NCBI GenBank assembly: GCA_002345965.1
Contig: DDTF01000053.1
Location: 27,169 to 87,361 of the forward strand
Length of the DNA: 60,193 nucleotides
Origin: Flammeovirgaceae bacterium UBA2371
Lineage (GTDB): Bacteria; Bacteroidota; Bacteroidia; Cytophagales; Cyclobacteriaceae
Direction of reading: 5' to 3'
This document shows positions 52,580 to 60,193 of this stretch, piece after piece; the stretch's first letter is position 1, and every line of letters starts with the position of its first letter. Position numbers and translations under genes: made by a program. The notes beneath the pieces were generated by a model that was given only the letters and a program-made list of their open reading frames with translations, was not told where the DNA came from and did not search any database.

Positions 52580-53239
52580 TTATGGTATAAACTCAAAACG
52601 AAGGTATTTTATCGTTTCACCTTTTTTGGCAAACATTTCCTCATACCTGGTTTTAATATCAAATACCTCATTTCGGAATTCCGATTGGTAAACATCAAAC
52701 GTAAAATGGAGATTGTTAATGTCATTCCGACTTTGCAACTCTTCCAGTGTAAAATTGAAGAGGTCAGTATTATCTGTTTTTAGCCTGAAGGTACCTCCAG
52801 GCTTAAGCAGCTTTTTATATAAATCCAAAAACCTGTTGTTGCTCAATCTTCTTTTGATGTCTCGCTTTTTTGGACGTGGGTCTGGAAATGTAAGCCAAAT
52901 CTCGTCCACTTCATTTTCCTCAAAAAAGTTTTCGAGAGTATGAATTTGTGCACGTAGAAAACCGACATTTTTTAATTCCCGTTCTACGGCCCAGTTACTC
53001 CCTTTCCAAATTCTGTCCCCTTTGATGTCTACCCCGACAAAATTTCTATGGGGAAACAACTCAGCCATTCCTACCGAGTATTCACCTCTGCCGCAAGCCA
53101 ACTCCAAAGTGATGGGGTTTTCATTATTAAAGTAGGATTTGTTCCAATCTCCTTTAATGTTGAAGTACAACTCCTTTCCGGGCTCCAGTACATTGTCCCG
53201 CTCTGCTATCACCTTGAATCGCGCTAACTTACTTTTCAT
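52580..53239 (-). CDS. trmB: tRNA (guanine-N7-)-methyltransferase
   Basis: This 219-residue protein methylates N7 of guanine 46 in the variable loop of tRNAs using S-adenosylmethionine. The SAM-binding motif is TLELACGRGEYSVGMAE, followed by FVGVDIKGDRIWKGSN and the family-specific TFPDPRPKKRDIKRRL with the catalytic Asp. Length and order are normal. It starts 3 bases after the folC stop, forming a two-gene operon. Confidence 0.95.
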   Translation of the reverse strand: MKSKLARFKVIAERDNVLEPGKELYFNIKGDWNKSYFNNENPITLELACGRGEYSVGMAELFPHRNFVGVDIKGDRIWKGSNWAVERELKNVGFLRAQIHTLENFFEENEVDEIWLTFPDPRPKKRDIKRRLSNNRFLDLYKKLLKPGGTFRLKTDNTDLFNFTLEELQSRNDINNLHFTFDVYQSEFRNEVFDIKTRYEEMFAKKGETIKYLRFEFIP

Positions 53240-53242
53240 TTA

Positions 53243-54538
53243 TCACAAACCATCTATTTCAGCTACCACGAAGGTGCTGCCTCCAATAAAAATAAAATCA
53301 TCTGCCGAAGCCTTGGCTTTAGCTTTCGCAATGGCCTCACTCACACTTCCTAGAACATGACCTTTTAATCCATAGTCTGCTGCTTTTTCTGCCAAAGCAC
53401 CAGCATCCAATGCTCGTGGAATGTTAGCCGCACAAAAATAATAAACTGCGTGTTTAGGTAACAATGCTAAAATGGCGCTGGCATCCTTGTCTTTTACCAT
53501 TCCAAATACAATGTGGAGTTGATTAAACTTCAAGGCTTCAATCATTTGGATTACCTCCTTTAGTCCCTCCGCATTGTGCGCGGTGTCACAATAAACAAGC
53601 GGATTAACACCTAATTTTTGCCATCTGCCCTTGAGTCCGGTAAGTGAGACTGTCTTTTCAATTCCGGTTCGAATTGATTCTGATGAAATTATATAGCCTA
53701 ATTCAATTAATCTGTCAATTACAGCCAGCACGCCAGCAATATTTTTCTTTTGATAAATTCCTTTTAATTCAGATTGCAACACCTGGAATAAAATTTTTCC
53801 GGACTTTCTTACCACAAAGCCTGCATCCTCTTTACTCAGTTCCTGTACCTGATACTCATCCTGTGCAAACAACAATGTTGAATTGACAGTGCGTGCTTTT
53901 TCAATAAAAACCTGCTCAATCTCAGGTTGTCGCTCGCTAATAATGGTGATCCGCTTATGCTTAATAATACCCGCCTTTTCTGAAGCAATGGCTGTAAGTG
54001 TGTCCCCCAACAAATCTTTGTGATCGTAGCCGATATTGGTAATCAATGATATCAATGGGTCTATAACATTGGTGGAGTCAAGCCTGCCGCCAAGCCCTAC
54101 TTCAACCACAGCAAAATCCACTTTTTGTCTGGCAAAATAATCGAACGCCATCACCACAGTGATCTCAAAAAAGGAAGGTTGTATTTTTTCAATTTGTGGT
54201 TTAATCCGTTCCACAAAATCAACCACAAAGTCAGGGGGGATTTCAAGTCCATTTATTCGAATCCGCTCAGTAAATTCCTTCAAATGTGGTGAGGTATACA
54301 GACCAGTCTTATATCCCTGACTCTGAAGAACGGACGCAATCATATGACTGGAACTACCCTTTCCATTGGTACCACCCACGTGAATGGATTTAAATTGGTG
54401 CTGTGGGTTACCCAGTGCATCGCAAAGCAGAATTGTGTTGTTCAGGTCGCGCTTGAGGGCAGCAGGTCCTACCCGCTGAAACATGGGCAGCACGGTATAG
54501 AGATAATCGAGTGTACTTTTATACTTTGCGTTACCCAT
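53243..54538 (-). CDS. folC: Bifunctional folylpolyglutamate/dihydrofolate synthase
   Basis: A Mur-ligase-type ATP-dependent enzyme that adds glutamate to dihydropteroate and then to folates. The ATP loop is SIHVGGTNGKGSSSHMIASV, followed by EITVVMAFDYFARQKVD, VEVGLGGRLDSTNVIDP and TNIGYDHKDLLGDT; the C-terminal domain has CDTAHNAEGLKEVIQM. The start is the ATG at 54538 (431 aa): a longer reading from a TTG at 54607 would have to cross the terminator at 54571-54599. Length fits the family (about 420-430). trmB follows 3 bases later. Confidence 0.95.
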   Translation of the reverse strand: MGNAKYKSTLDYLYTVLPMFQRVGPAALKRDLNNTILLCDALGNPQHQFKSIHVGGTNGKGSSSHMIASVLQSQGYKTGLYTSPHLKEFTERIRINGLEIPPDFVVDFVERIKPQIEKIQPSFFEITVVMAFDYFARQKVDFAVVEVGLGGRLDSTNVIDPLISLITNIGYDHKDLLGDTLTAIASEKAGIIKHKRITIISERQPEIEQVFIEKARTVNSTLLFAQDEYQVQELSKEDAGFVVRKSGKILFQVLQSELKGIYQKKNIAGVLAVIDRLIELGYIISSESIRTGIEKTVSLTGLKGRWQKLGVNPLVYCDTAHNAEGLKEVIQMIEALKFNQLHIVFGMVKDKDASAILALLPKHAVYYFCAANIPRALDAGALAEKAADYGLKGHVLGSVSEAIAKAKAKASADDFIFIGGSTFVVAEIDGL

Positions 54539-54570
54539 TTTAAGAGATGCAAATCTACTTCTCAAAACAA

Positions 54571-54599
54571 AAAAAGCCACTCCAGGGAGTGGCTTTTTT
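54571..54599. terminator. Terminator between the 202-aa barrel gene and folC
   Basis: GCCACTCC (54576-54583) and GGAGTGGC (54586-54593) form a tight GC-rich stem with A-rich and T-rich flanks on the two sides. It is a strong rho-independent terminator right after the stop at 54614, and helps fix the folC start downstream of it. Confidence 0.8.
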
Positions 54600-54613
54600 A
54601 AGGTCAATTAATC

Positions 54614-55222
54614 CTACTTTCCAAACTTAATCAGTTTGTACCCCAGAGAAACCTGAACTACCTGATTTTTGGATTCTGGAGAATTGGATCCATCATTAAT
54701 TTTGGAGAGCCCAAGGTTGTACCTCGCATCTATGGTCAAGCCAAAAGGTAAATCCCATCCCAGACCAAGGGCTGCACTGATATCAGAACCTTTAAGTTGA
54801 TCCTTCACATTCTGCTTGGTAACTGTATTGGTGCTAATGTCCAGGACATCTTGTTCAGCATTGGCAATAAATCCAAACTGAGGACCAATCTGAATGTTGA
54901 TTCCAGCAACTGTATACAGTTTAAGAATTACCGGAATGTTAATGTAATCATAGTTGGCATCTAGATTTTGAGAATTGAATTTGAAACTGCTTCCTTGCTT
55001 CGAAAAAATCAACTCAGGCTGAACGCCTATCTTTGAGAATTTCATCAGAAGGAAAGCCCCTCCATGAAATCCCGTCCGGTTATCAGTAGAGATGTTCTCT
55101 ATATCAACCTTTGAAAAGTTAAGACCACCTTTGAGGCCTAATGCGACTTGTGCCTGCGCCTGCACTTCATTGATAACTGCAAAAGCTCCAAGGACACAGC
55201 ATAAAATGAATATTTTTTTCAT
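54614..55222 (-). CDS. Small outer-membrane beta-barrel protein (202 aa)
   Basis: A signal peptide (1-22, INEVQA-Q) precedes a PorT/OmpW-like small barrel with strands QVALGLKGGLNFSKVDI, GFHGGAFLLMKFSKIGVQPE, YINIPVILKLYTVAGINIQI and LTIDARYNLGLSKIND, ending YKLIKFGK. This is the typical outer membrane protein beta-barrel domain of Bacteroidota, of unknown role. It is followed by a strong terminator and preceded by a second small barrel gene 61 bases upstream on the same strand. Confidence 0.75.
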   Translation of the reverse strand: MKKIFILCCVLGAFAVINEVQAQAQVALGLKGGLNFSKVDIENISTDNRTGFHGGAFLLMKFSKIGVQPELIFSKQGSSFKFNSQNLDANYDYINIPVILKLYTVAGINIQIGPQFGFIANAEQDVLDISTNTVTKQNVKDQLKGSDISAALGLGWDLPFGLTIDARYNLGLSKINDGSNSPESKNQVVQVSLGYKLIKFGK

Positions 55223-55283
55223 ACAAATTGATTTTGTTTCAAATCTAACGACAAATATGAAGCCAACTTACCAGATGTAATAA

Positions 55284-55856
55284 TTAATTCGTAGAGTGGA
55301 AAAAAATGGTAAATCCAGCCATCAGAAAAAATCCACTTTCTGTGTTTTTAACATTGGAGGTTTTATCCTTATTGGATTCAGATAGAAACCCTGCCACTGG
55401 CTCAAACAACACCGTATCCGAAATACGCGCTGCATATCCCACTCCCAACCTTAATTCAGAAACACTGGATTTGGTTTCGCTCGAAAAGCCCCCCGACTCT
55501 TGTTTATTCTTGCTGCTCCCAAAAGCAAATTGACCATGACCGAATAATCCATTGTCCATATAGTACCTTGCCACAGGCCCAAACATTACCTGAGTGTCGG
55601 TGAACTTGGTAGATGGACCTTTTACAGTACCCGTTGATACACCAAGCAATGCTCCAGCTACAAAATTGTCAATCACCAGATAGCCTGCCCATGGCATTAA
55701 ACTGACACCGGATCTTTTTATATCAGAATCTCCATCTTTGTGAGACCTGAATTCGAATGAACCACCCCCAAGTATAGTACCTTGTTTAATAAATTGAGAG
55801 TACCCGGTAGTGGTTAACCCAACAACAAATGTGAGAAGTACAAGTATCTTTTTCAT
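55284..55856 (-). CDS. Small outer-membrane beta-barrel protein (190 aa)
   Basis: The signal peptide (MKKILVLLTFVVGLTTTGYS-Q) is followed by barrel strands: QGTILGGGSFEFRSHKDG, GVSLMPWAGYLVIDNFVAGA, MFGPVARYYMDNGLFGHGQF and SELRLGVGYAARISDTVLFE. The tail is FFLMAGFTIFFHSTN. This resembles the family of about 190-residue barrel proteins frequent in Bacteroidota; role unknown. It lies upstream of the 202-residue barrel gene in the same direction, and the two may share a transcript. Confidence 0.72.
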   Translation of the reverse strand: MKKILVLLTFVVGLTTTGYSQFIKQGTILGGGSFEFRSHKDGDSDIKRSGVSLMPWAGYLVIDNFVAGALLGVSTGTVKGPSTKFTDTQVMFGPVARYYMDNGLFGHGQFAFGSSKNKQESGGFSSETKSSVSELRLGVGYAARISDTVLFEPVAGFLSESNKDKTSNVKNTESGFFLMAGFTIFFHSTN

Positions 55857-55938
55857 AGCTACAAAAGTTGGTTATCACATTAAAGTTAAGAAATAGAGAT
55901 TAAAAGCGTATTCTGATTCGAAATTCAGTCGATAGGGA

Positions 55939-56487
55939 CTATGAGACACCTAATTCAGGGTTTTTGCCTGTAACTGTCCGATAAAAAGACAAGAGCACTT
56001 CCATATCATTTTCAAAACTATCTGTCAGATAAACCGGATCTCCAACAATGATTTCCTTCTTTTTATAATCAAATCCTACAGGCACGATTGGTACATTGGC
56101 ACTCTTGGCGATATAATAGAAACCGGTTCTTAATTTATCAACTTTCTTCCTTGTTCCCTCTGGAGCAAGAGCCAGAACAAACTCATCATTTGCATTAAAG
56201 ATATTGGTAACCTGCTCAACCATGTCATGGCTTTTGGATCTGTCCACCGGATAACCTCCAAGCATCCTGAAAATCCAACCGAAAGGTGGCTTAAATAATG
56301 AATTTTTCCCCAGAAACTTTGCCTTCTTTTGGATCCTGAAAATACTTCTGCCCGCAACACCAAGTGGGAAATCCCAATTACTGGTATGAGGGGCTACTGC
56401 AATAACATACTTTTTGAGAGGGGGAAACTGTCCTACTGTTTTCCAACCCAGTATTTTAAATATTAAAAGATAGAGTGGTCTAAGCAT
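55939..56487 (-). CDS. Lysophospholipid acyltransferase, PlsC-like (182 aa)
   Basis: The H-x4-D catalytic motif is APHTSNWDFP (H34, D39), followed by the substrate motif LAPEGTRKKVDKLRTGFYYI and the later VPIVPVGFDYKKKE. These mark the PlsC/LPLAT family, which acylates lysophosphatidic acid or similar lipids. The protein is short (182 aa) and has one hydrophobic N-terminal stretch, so it is membrane-associated. It begins 6 bases after the hutU stop and is the last gene of the MBL-patatin-hutU operon, suggesting a lipid role for that cluster. Confidence 0.85.
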   Translation of the reverse strand: MLRPLYLLIFKILGWKTVGQFPPLKKYVIAVAPHTSNWDFPLGVAGRSIFRIQKKAKFLGKNSLFKPPFGWIFRMLGGYPVDRSKSHDMVEQVTNIFNANDEFVLALAPEGTRKKVDKLRTGFYYIAKSANVPIVPVGFDYKKKEIIVGDPVYLTDSFENDMEVLLSFYRTVTGKNPELGVS

Positions 56488-56493
56488 TGGTGT

Positions 56494-58509
56494 TTACTCA
56501 AAGAGTTGATCAATTAAATTGTCATCTGCAGAATGTGCCTTCGTCACAACTAAATTGGATTCCATTTGCTGAGCACGATTAATCGCACTTACGGCCCCTT
56601 CATTTTGTGCCCACGCTCTTCTTGCAATACCATTGTTTACATCAAAATGCAGCATTGATTTAATTCTTGATGCCGCTTCCTGAGTGCCATCCAGCAGCAT
56701 ACCAAATCCCCCATTGATTACTTCGCCCCACCCTACACCACCACCATTGTGAATGGAGACCCACGTTGCTCCTCTGAACGAGTCACCTATCACATTATGG
56801 ATGGCCATGTCTGCCGTAAACCTGGAACCATCATAGATATTAGAAGTTTCCCTAAAAGGACTGTCTGTGCCCGACACATCATGGTGGTCGCGGCCCAGTA
56901 CCACAGGTCCAATCTTTTGCTTTTTAATGGCTTCATTGAACGCGAGCGCAATTTTCATTCTGCCCTCTGCATCGGCATAAAGTATACGTGCTTTAGAGCC
57001 TACCACCAACTTATTTTTTTTGGCTGACTTTATCCAGTTGATATTGTCAACCAGTTGTGATTGTATTTCGTCTGGTGCAGTTTTACTTATCTGCTCCAAT
57101 ACTTCCGCAGCAATTGCGTCTGTTTCGTCCAGGTCTTCGTCTTTTCCGGAAGCACACACCCACCGGAATGGACCAAATCCATAGTCGAAACACATGGGCC
57201 CCATAATATCCTGCACATAAGATGGGTATCGAAAGCTAATGCCATCAGGTGCCATCACCTCTGCCCCGGCTCTGGATGCTTCCAACAAAAAGGCATTTCC
57301 ATAATCAAAGAAATAGGTCCCTTTGGCAGTATGTTTATTCACTGCGGCAGCATGCCTCCTCAAAGTCTCCTTCACCTTTTCTCTAAATGCTTCCGGCTTC
57401 TCAGCCATGAGCGCATTGCTTTGTTCATAAGTGAGCCCAATGGGGTAATACCCTCCTGCCCATGGATTATGCAGTGATGTTTGGTCAGACCCCAGATCAA
57501 CAAAAATATTTTCCCTATCAAATTTCTCCCATACGTCCACAATGTTCCCCTGGAAGGCAAGTGAAACTACTTCCTTTTTATCCTGAGCGCGTCTAACACG
57601 CAGCACCAGCTCATCGAGGTCGTTGATAATCTCGTCTACCCAACCCTGTGCATGCCTTTTCTCTGCTGCTTTTGGATTCACTTCGGCTACCACTGTGATG
57701 CATCCGGCTATGTTACCTGCTTTAGGTTGAGCACCACTCATTCCCCCTAAACCAGAGGTAAGAAATAATTTTCCAGCCAAGCCCTCACCCTTTTTAGCTA
57801 TTTTTCTTCCTGCATTCAAAATAGTAATGTTGGTACCATGCACAATGCCTTGAGGGCCAATGTACATGTACGAACCTGCTGTCATTTGTCCATATTGTGT
57901 TACACCCAACGCATTATATTTTTCCCAATCATCTGGCCTGGAATAATTAGGAATCATCATACCATTGGTAACTACCACTCGAGGTGCATCGGGTGAAGAA
58001 GGAAACAATCCCATAGGGTGCCCTGAATACATGTGCAAGGTTTGATGTGTTGTCATCTGCGACAAGTACTTCATGGTAAGCAGGTACTGTGCCCAGTTTT
58101 GAAACACTGCTCCGTTGCCACCATAGGTGATTAACTCATGTGGATGCTGTGCCACCGCTGGATCAAGATTATTTTGAATCATCAGCATGATTGCTGCTGC
58201 TTGCCTACATTGGGCGGGGTACGATTCGATCGGCCGCGCATGCATGTCGTACTTAGGCATAAAACGATACATGTAAATGCGACCGTAAGCTTTCAATTCA
58301 TGAAGGAAGTCTTTAGCCAGTTCCTCATGCCACCGCACCGGAAAATAGCGCAGTGCATTTTTAATGGCCAATTTCTTTTCAGCCAGTGTTAATATATCCT
58401 TACGCTTAGGTGCATGGCTAATCGTATTATCATAGGCGCTTGCAGCTGGCAACTCTTTAGGAATCCCCTGAATAATTTGTTCCTTAAAACTGAGTTGAGT
58501 ATCCATCAT
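56494..58509 (-). CDS. hutU: Urocanate hydratase
   Basis: Urocanase (NAD+-dependent) adds water to urocanate, giving imidazolone propionate, in histidine breakdown. The NAD motif SGLGGMSGAQPKAG and the region DYGFGPFRWVCASG carrying the active Cys are present, as is GRDHHDVSGTDSPFRET. At 671 residues it is longer than the about 555-residue E. coli/Pseudomonas type; I recall longer forms in Bacteroidota. Its ATG overlaps the patatin stop (ATGA). No hutH, hutI or hutG is in the window, so the rest of the pathway must be elsewhere. Confidence 0.95.
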   Translation of the reverse strand: MMDTQLSFKEQIIQGIPKELPAASAYDNTISHAPKRKDILTLAEKKLAIKNALRYFPVRWHEELAKDFLHELKAYGRIYMYRFMPKYDMHARPIESYPAQCRQAAAIMLMIQNNLDPAVAQHPHELITYGGNGAVFQNWAQYLLTMKYLSQMTTHQTLHMYSGHPMGLFPSSPDAPRVVVTNGMMIPNYSRPDDWEKYNALGVTQYGQMTAGSYMYIGPQGIVHGTNITILNAGRKIAKKGEGLAGKLFLTSGLGGMSGAQPKAGNIAGCITVVAEVNPKAAEKRHAQGWVDEIINDLDELVLRVRRAQDKKEVVSLAFQGNIVDVWEKFDRENIFVDLGSDQTSLHNPWAGGYYPIGLTYEQSNALMAEKPEAFREKVKETLRRHAAAVNKHTAKGTYFFDYGNAFLLEASRAGAEVMAPDGISFRYPSYVQDIMGPMCFDYGFGPFRWVCASGKDEDLDETDAIAAEVLEQISKTAPDEIQSQLVDNINWIKSAKKNKLVVGSKARILYADAEGRMKIALAFNEAIKKQKIGPVVLGRDHHDVSGTDSPFRETSNIYDGSRFTADMAIHNVIGDSFRGATWVSIHNGGGVGWGEVINGGFGMLLDGTQEAASRIKSMLHFDVNNGIARRAWAQNEGAVSAINRAQQMESNLVVTKAHSADDNLIDQLFE

Positions 58510-59270
58510 GCTGTTACCTTTTTAAAATTATCTACTTTAAAATTTTTTACAGTAAACTCATAACCAATGTTGAAAATCTCTTTTGCTTTCGCAATTTCAA
58601 AGCTACTAAACTGATCCAGTTTTTTAGGTTCTATTATGATATCGCAAATGGTTTTACTCATTTGAGTGTTGCCATTGATGGCCATCAATAAACTTCTTTC
58701 TATCACTACCTTTAAACTCCTCGCATCAAAATTATTGCTAATTGGATTACAATGCGATCCAATTAATAAATCACATGAATCCCTGATGACCTTACTGGGT
58801 AAGTTATCGCACAACCCTCCATCCACAAACAAGCCTCCATTATAGTTTACAGGATTAAATACAGCGGGCACAGAACAACTTGAGATAATAGCAGGTATTA
58901 GTTCTCCTTTCGAAAAATAGTGTGGTTCTCCTTTTCTGATGTCAGTTGCTACAACGAACATAGGCATCTTAAGTGCATTGAAGTCATTTTCGGGCATTGC
59001 GCTGAGGAGCAACTCGCGCAATCCATCCATGGTAAGCAAACCAGCCCATGCCCATGCTGGTCGTACAGATCTGAATACCGTTACTTCCTTAATGATATCA
59101 AATATTTCGTCTGGTGAATAACCATATGCATACAATGTACCCACAATAGAACCCGCAGAAGTGCCAGACATACATGAAACCTTCACTCCCATCTCATCCA
59201 AGGCTTTAAGCACACCCACATGTGCTATTCCTCTAGCACCACCTCCGGATAATGCAATGCCTATGTTCAT
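58506..59270 (-). CDS. Patatin-like phospholipase (254 aa)
   Basis: This Ser-Asp dyad lipase has the oxyanion GGGARG (9-14), the nucleophile S38 in SGTSAGS and the Asp in FVDGGLCDN. It resembles RssA-type bacterial patatins, which cleave acyl esters from phospholipids. There is no signal peptide, so it is cytoplasmic. Its ATG overlaps the stop of the MBL gene, and its own stop overlaps the hutU start, each by 4 bases, giving tight coupling. Confidence 0.92.
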   Translation of the reverse strand: MNIGIALSGGGARGIAHVGVLKALDEMGVKVSCMSGTSAGSIVGTLYAYGYSPDEIFDIIKEVTVFRSVRPAWAWAGLLTMDGLRELLLSAMPENDFNALKMPMFVVATDIRKGEPHYFSKGELIPAIISSCSVPAVFNPVNYNGGLFVDGGLCDNLPSKVIRDSCDLLIGSHCNPISNNFDARSLKVVIERSLLMAINGNTQMSKTICDIIIEPKKLDQFSSFEIAKAKEIFNIGYEFTVKNFKVDNFKKVTA

Positions 59271-60106
59271 AAAATGTCTTTCAGTGCAAAAGTTTGATCT
59301 ACCCTAACTCCTTTTTCGGTATGCTTTACAGTACAACATTCATTGACAGGATCGTGCTCAAAAAAAAGTACGTAACCATTATCAGCAGCTTCTTTTAAAA
59401 ATACTTTTTTCTCTTCTAATGTAATCAACGGTCGCGTATCATATCCCATCACATAAGGAATAGGAATGTGACCTGCAGACGGAATAAGGTCTGCCATGTA
59501 GCATATGACCTTGTCCTTGAAATTGATTTTTGGAATCATCATCTTATCCGTGTGTCCTGACACATAGTCAATATCAAATACTGAAAATGGAGAAGGCGCC
59601 TTTTCATCAATAAATTTTAAATGGCCACTCTCCTGCATCGGAATAATATTTTCTTTCAGAAAACTTGCTTTCTCTCGGTCATTTGGAACTGTAGCCCATT
59701 TCCAATGCGCTTCATTAGACCAATAATTGGCTTTCTCAAATGCGAGTTTATAACCATCCCCCTGACGAACTACTCCACCCCCACAGTGATCAAAGTGCAG
59801 ATGGGTAAGAAACATGTCAGTGATATCTGAACTGGCAAATCCCGCCTTTTTGAGTGAGCCCATCAACGAAGCATCTCCATGTAAATAATAGTGACTTAAG
59901 AATTTTTCATCTTGTTTGTCCCCAATGCCATTGTCAATCAAAATCAATTGGTCGCCATCCTCAATCAATAGGCAACGCATGGCCCATGAACACAGGTTAT
60001 TTTCATCGGCTGGATTGGTGCGTTGCCACAATGACTTGGGCACTACACCGAACATCGCCCCGCCATCCAATTTAAAAAAGCCAGTATCTATTACATGTAA
60101 GTTCAC
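59267..60106 (-). CDS. Metallo-beta-lactamase-fold hydrolase (279 aa)
   Basis: The zinc motif H102-x-H104-x-D106-H107 (THLHFDHCGG) and the later YVSGHTDKMM and FFEHDPV are those of the MBL superfamily. The substrate is unclear; relatives include lactonases, phosphodiesterases and thioesterases. It starts at GTG (60106) since no nearby in-frame ATG exists. It is the first gene of a run of four overlapping or touching genes (MBL, patatin, hutU, acyltransferase). Upstream, 87 bases of AT-rich DNA reach the right edge. Confidence 0.88.
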   Translation of the reverse strand: MNLHVIDTGFFKLDGGAMFGVVPKSLWQRTNPADENNLCSWAMRCLLIEDGDQLILIDNGIGDKQDEKFLSHYYLHGDASLMGSLKKAGFASSDITDMFLTHLHFDHCGGGVVRQGDGYKLAFEKANYWSNEAHWKWATVPNDREKASFLKENIIPMQESGHLKFIDEKAPSPFSVFDIDYVSGHTDKMMIPKINFKDKVICYMADLIPSAGHIPIPYVMGYDTRPLITLEEKKVFLKEAADNGYVLFFEHDPVNECCTVKHTEKGVRVDQTFALKDIL

Positions 60107-60193
60107 AATAACAATAATTTTATATTATAATCAATATTCAATCTTTACGTGTTATCTATTAATTGGGTTTGTAATGATTGATTTATCCCATTC

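Noticed and set aside
54539..54607. Longer folC reading from TTG 54607
   Set aside because: It would cross a strong terminator and add residues not expected in FolC.
1..60193. CRISPR array, tRNA, rRNA, insertion sequence, prophage or toxin-antitoxin system
   Set aside because: I looked for regular spaced repeats, tRNA-like ends and cloverleaf arms, transposase motifs and small paired genes and saw none; a covariance-model scan would be needed to exclude small RNAs.

Overview
The window looks like a chromosomal segment of a Bacteroidota bacterium, most likely an order Cytophagales relative. This rests on a TonB-dependent receptor with an N-terminal carboxypeptidase-regulatory-like domain next to a DUF6660 protein, a subtilase with a type IX secretion (T9SS) C-terminal sorting signal, many exported proteins whose signal peptides end in A-Q, TAnnTTTG-type -7 promoter boxes, and the near absence of Shine-Dalgarno sequences. 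I see no rRNA, tRNA, CRISPR array, transposase or phage gene. The genus is not determined.

Layout. 1-4.6 kb: the 5' part of a secreted surface protein running off the left edge, an outer-membrane barrel, a triple DUF6799-repeat protein, and a CDF metal exporter behind a palindrome-rich intergenic region. 4.6-13.4 kb: a large secreted BNR/VPS10-like propeller protein, an outer-membrane barrel, a Tat-exported M20-like hydrolase with a degraded active site, and an FtsX/MacB-type permease. 13.4-20.1 kb: small proteins, an RDD protein, a DUF6660-TonB receptor operon, a SRAP (HMCES/YedK) protein and a cupin. 20.1-26.8 kb: two unusual fusions (aldo/keto reductase-RidA; kinase-M23 peptidase-class III aminotransferase) flanking an M61 peptidase. 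26.8-39.9 kb: an aminotransferase-GGT-DUF4350 operon, DUF6544 protein, universal stress protein, Na/Pi cotransporter, S10 carboxypeptidase, a DHPR-like SDR, a nitrilase and a ClC channel.

39.9-60.2 kb is more house-keeping: gyrA followed by a TPR protein; rpe, LpoB-like and COG3014-like lipoproteins and a barrel protein; a lipoprotein-subtilase pair; a TrpF-like protein lacking the catalytic Cys; an LpxH-like phosphoesterase with a glycosyltransferase; folC-trmB; two small barrels; and a translationally coupled operon of MBL hydrolase, patatin, urocanate hydratase and a lysophospholipid acyltransferase.

Regulatory signals: four 14-base near-palindromes of the form ATGA(C/T)-N4-(G/A)TCA(T/C), the architecture of Crp/Fnr-family sites, lie in intergenic regions beside the DUF6799, NTF2-like, universal stress and Na/Pi genes. 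A 17-base palindrome precedes the metal exporter. A degenerate copy of the GTCATTGCGA-type interspersed palindromic repeat sits downstream of it. Most of the window is ordinary. The items most worth a second look are the two gene fusions, the degraded M20 and TrpF active sites, the lipid/urocanase operon and the shared palindromic site.
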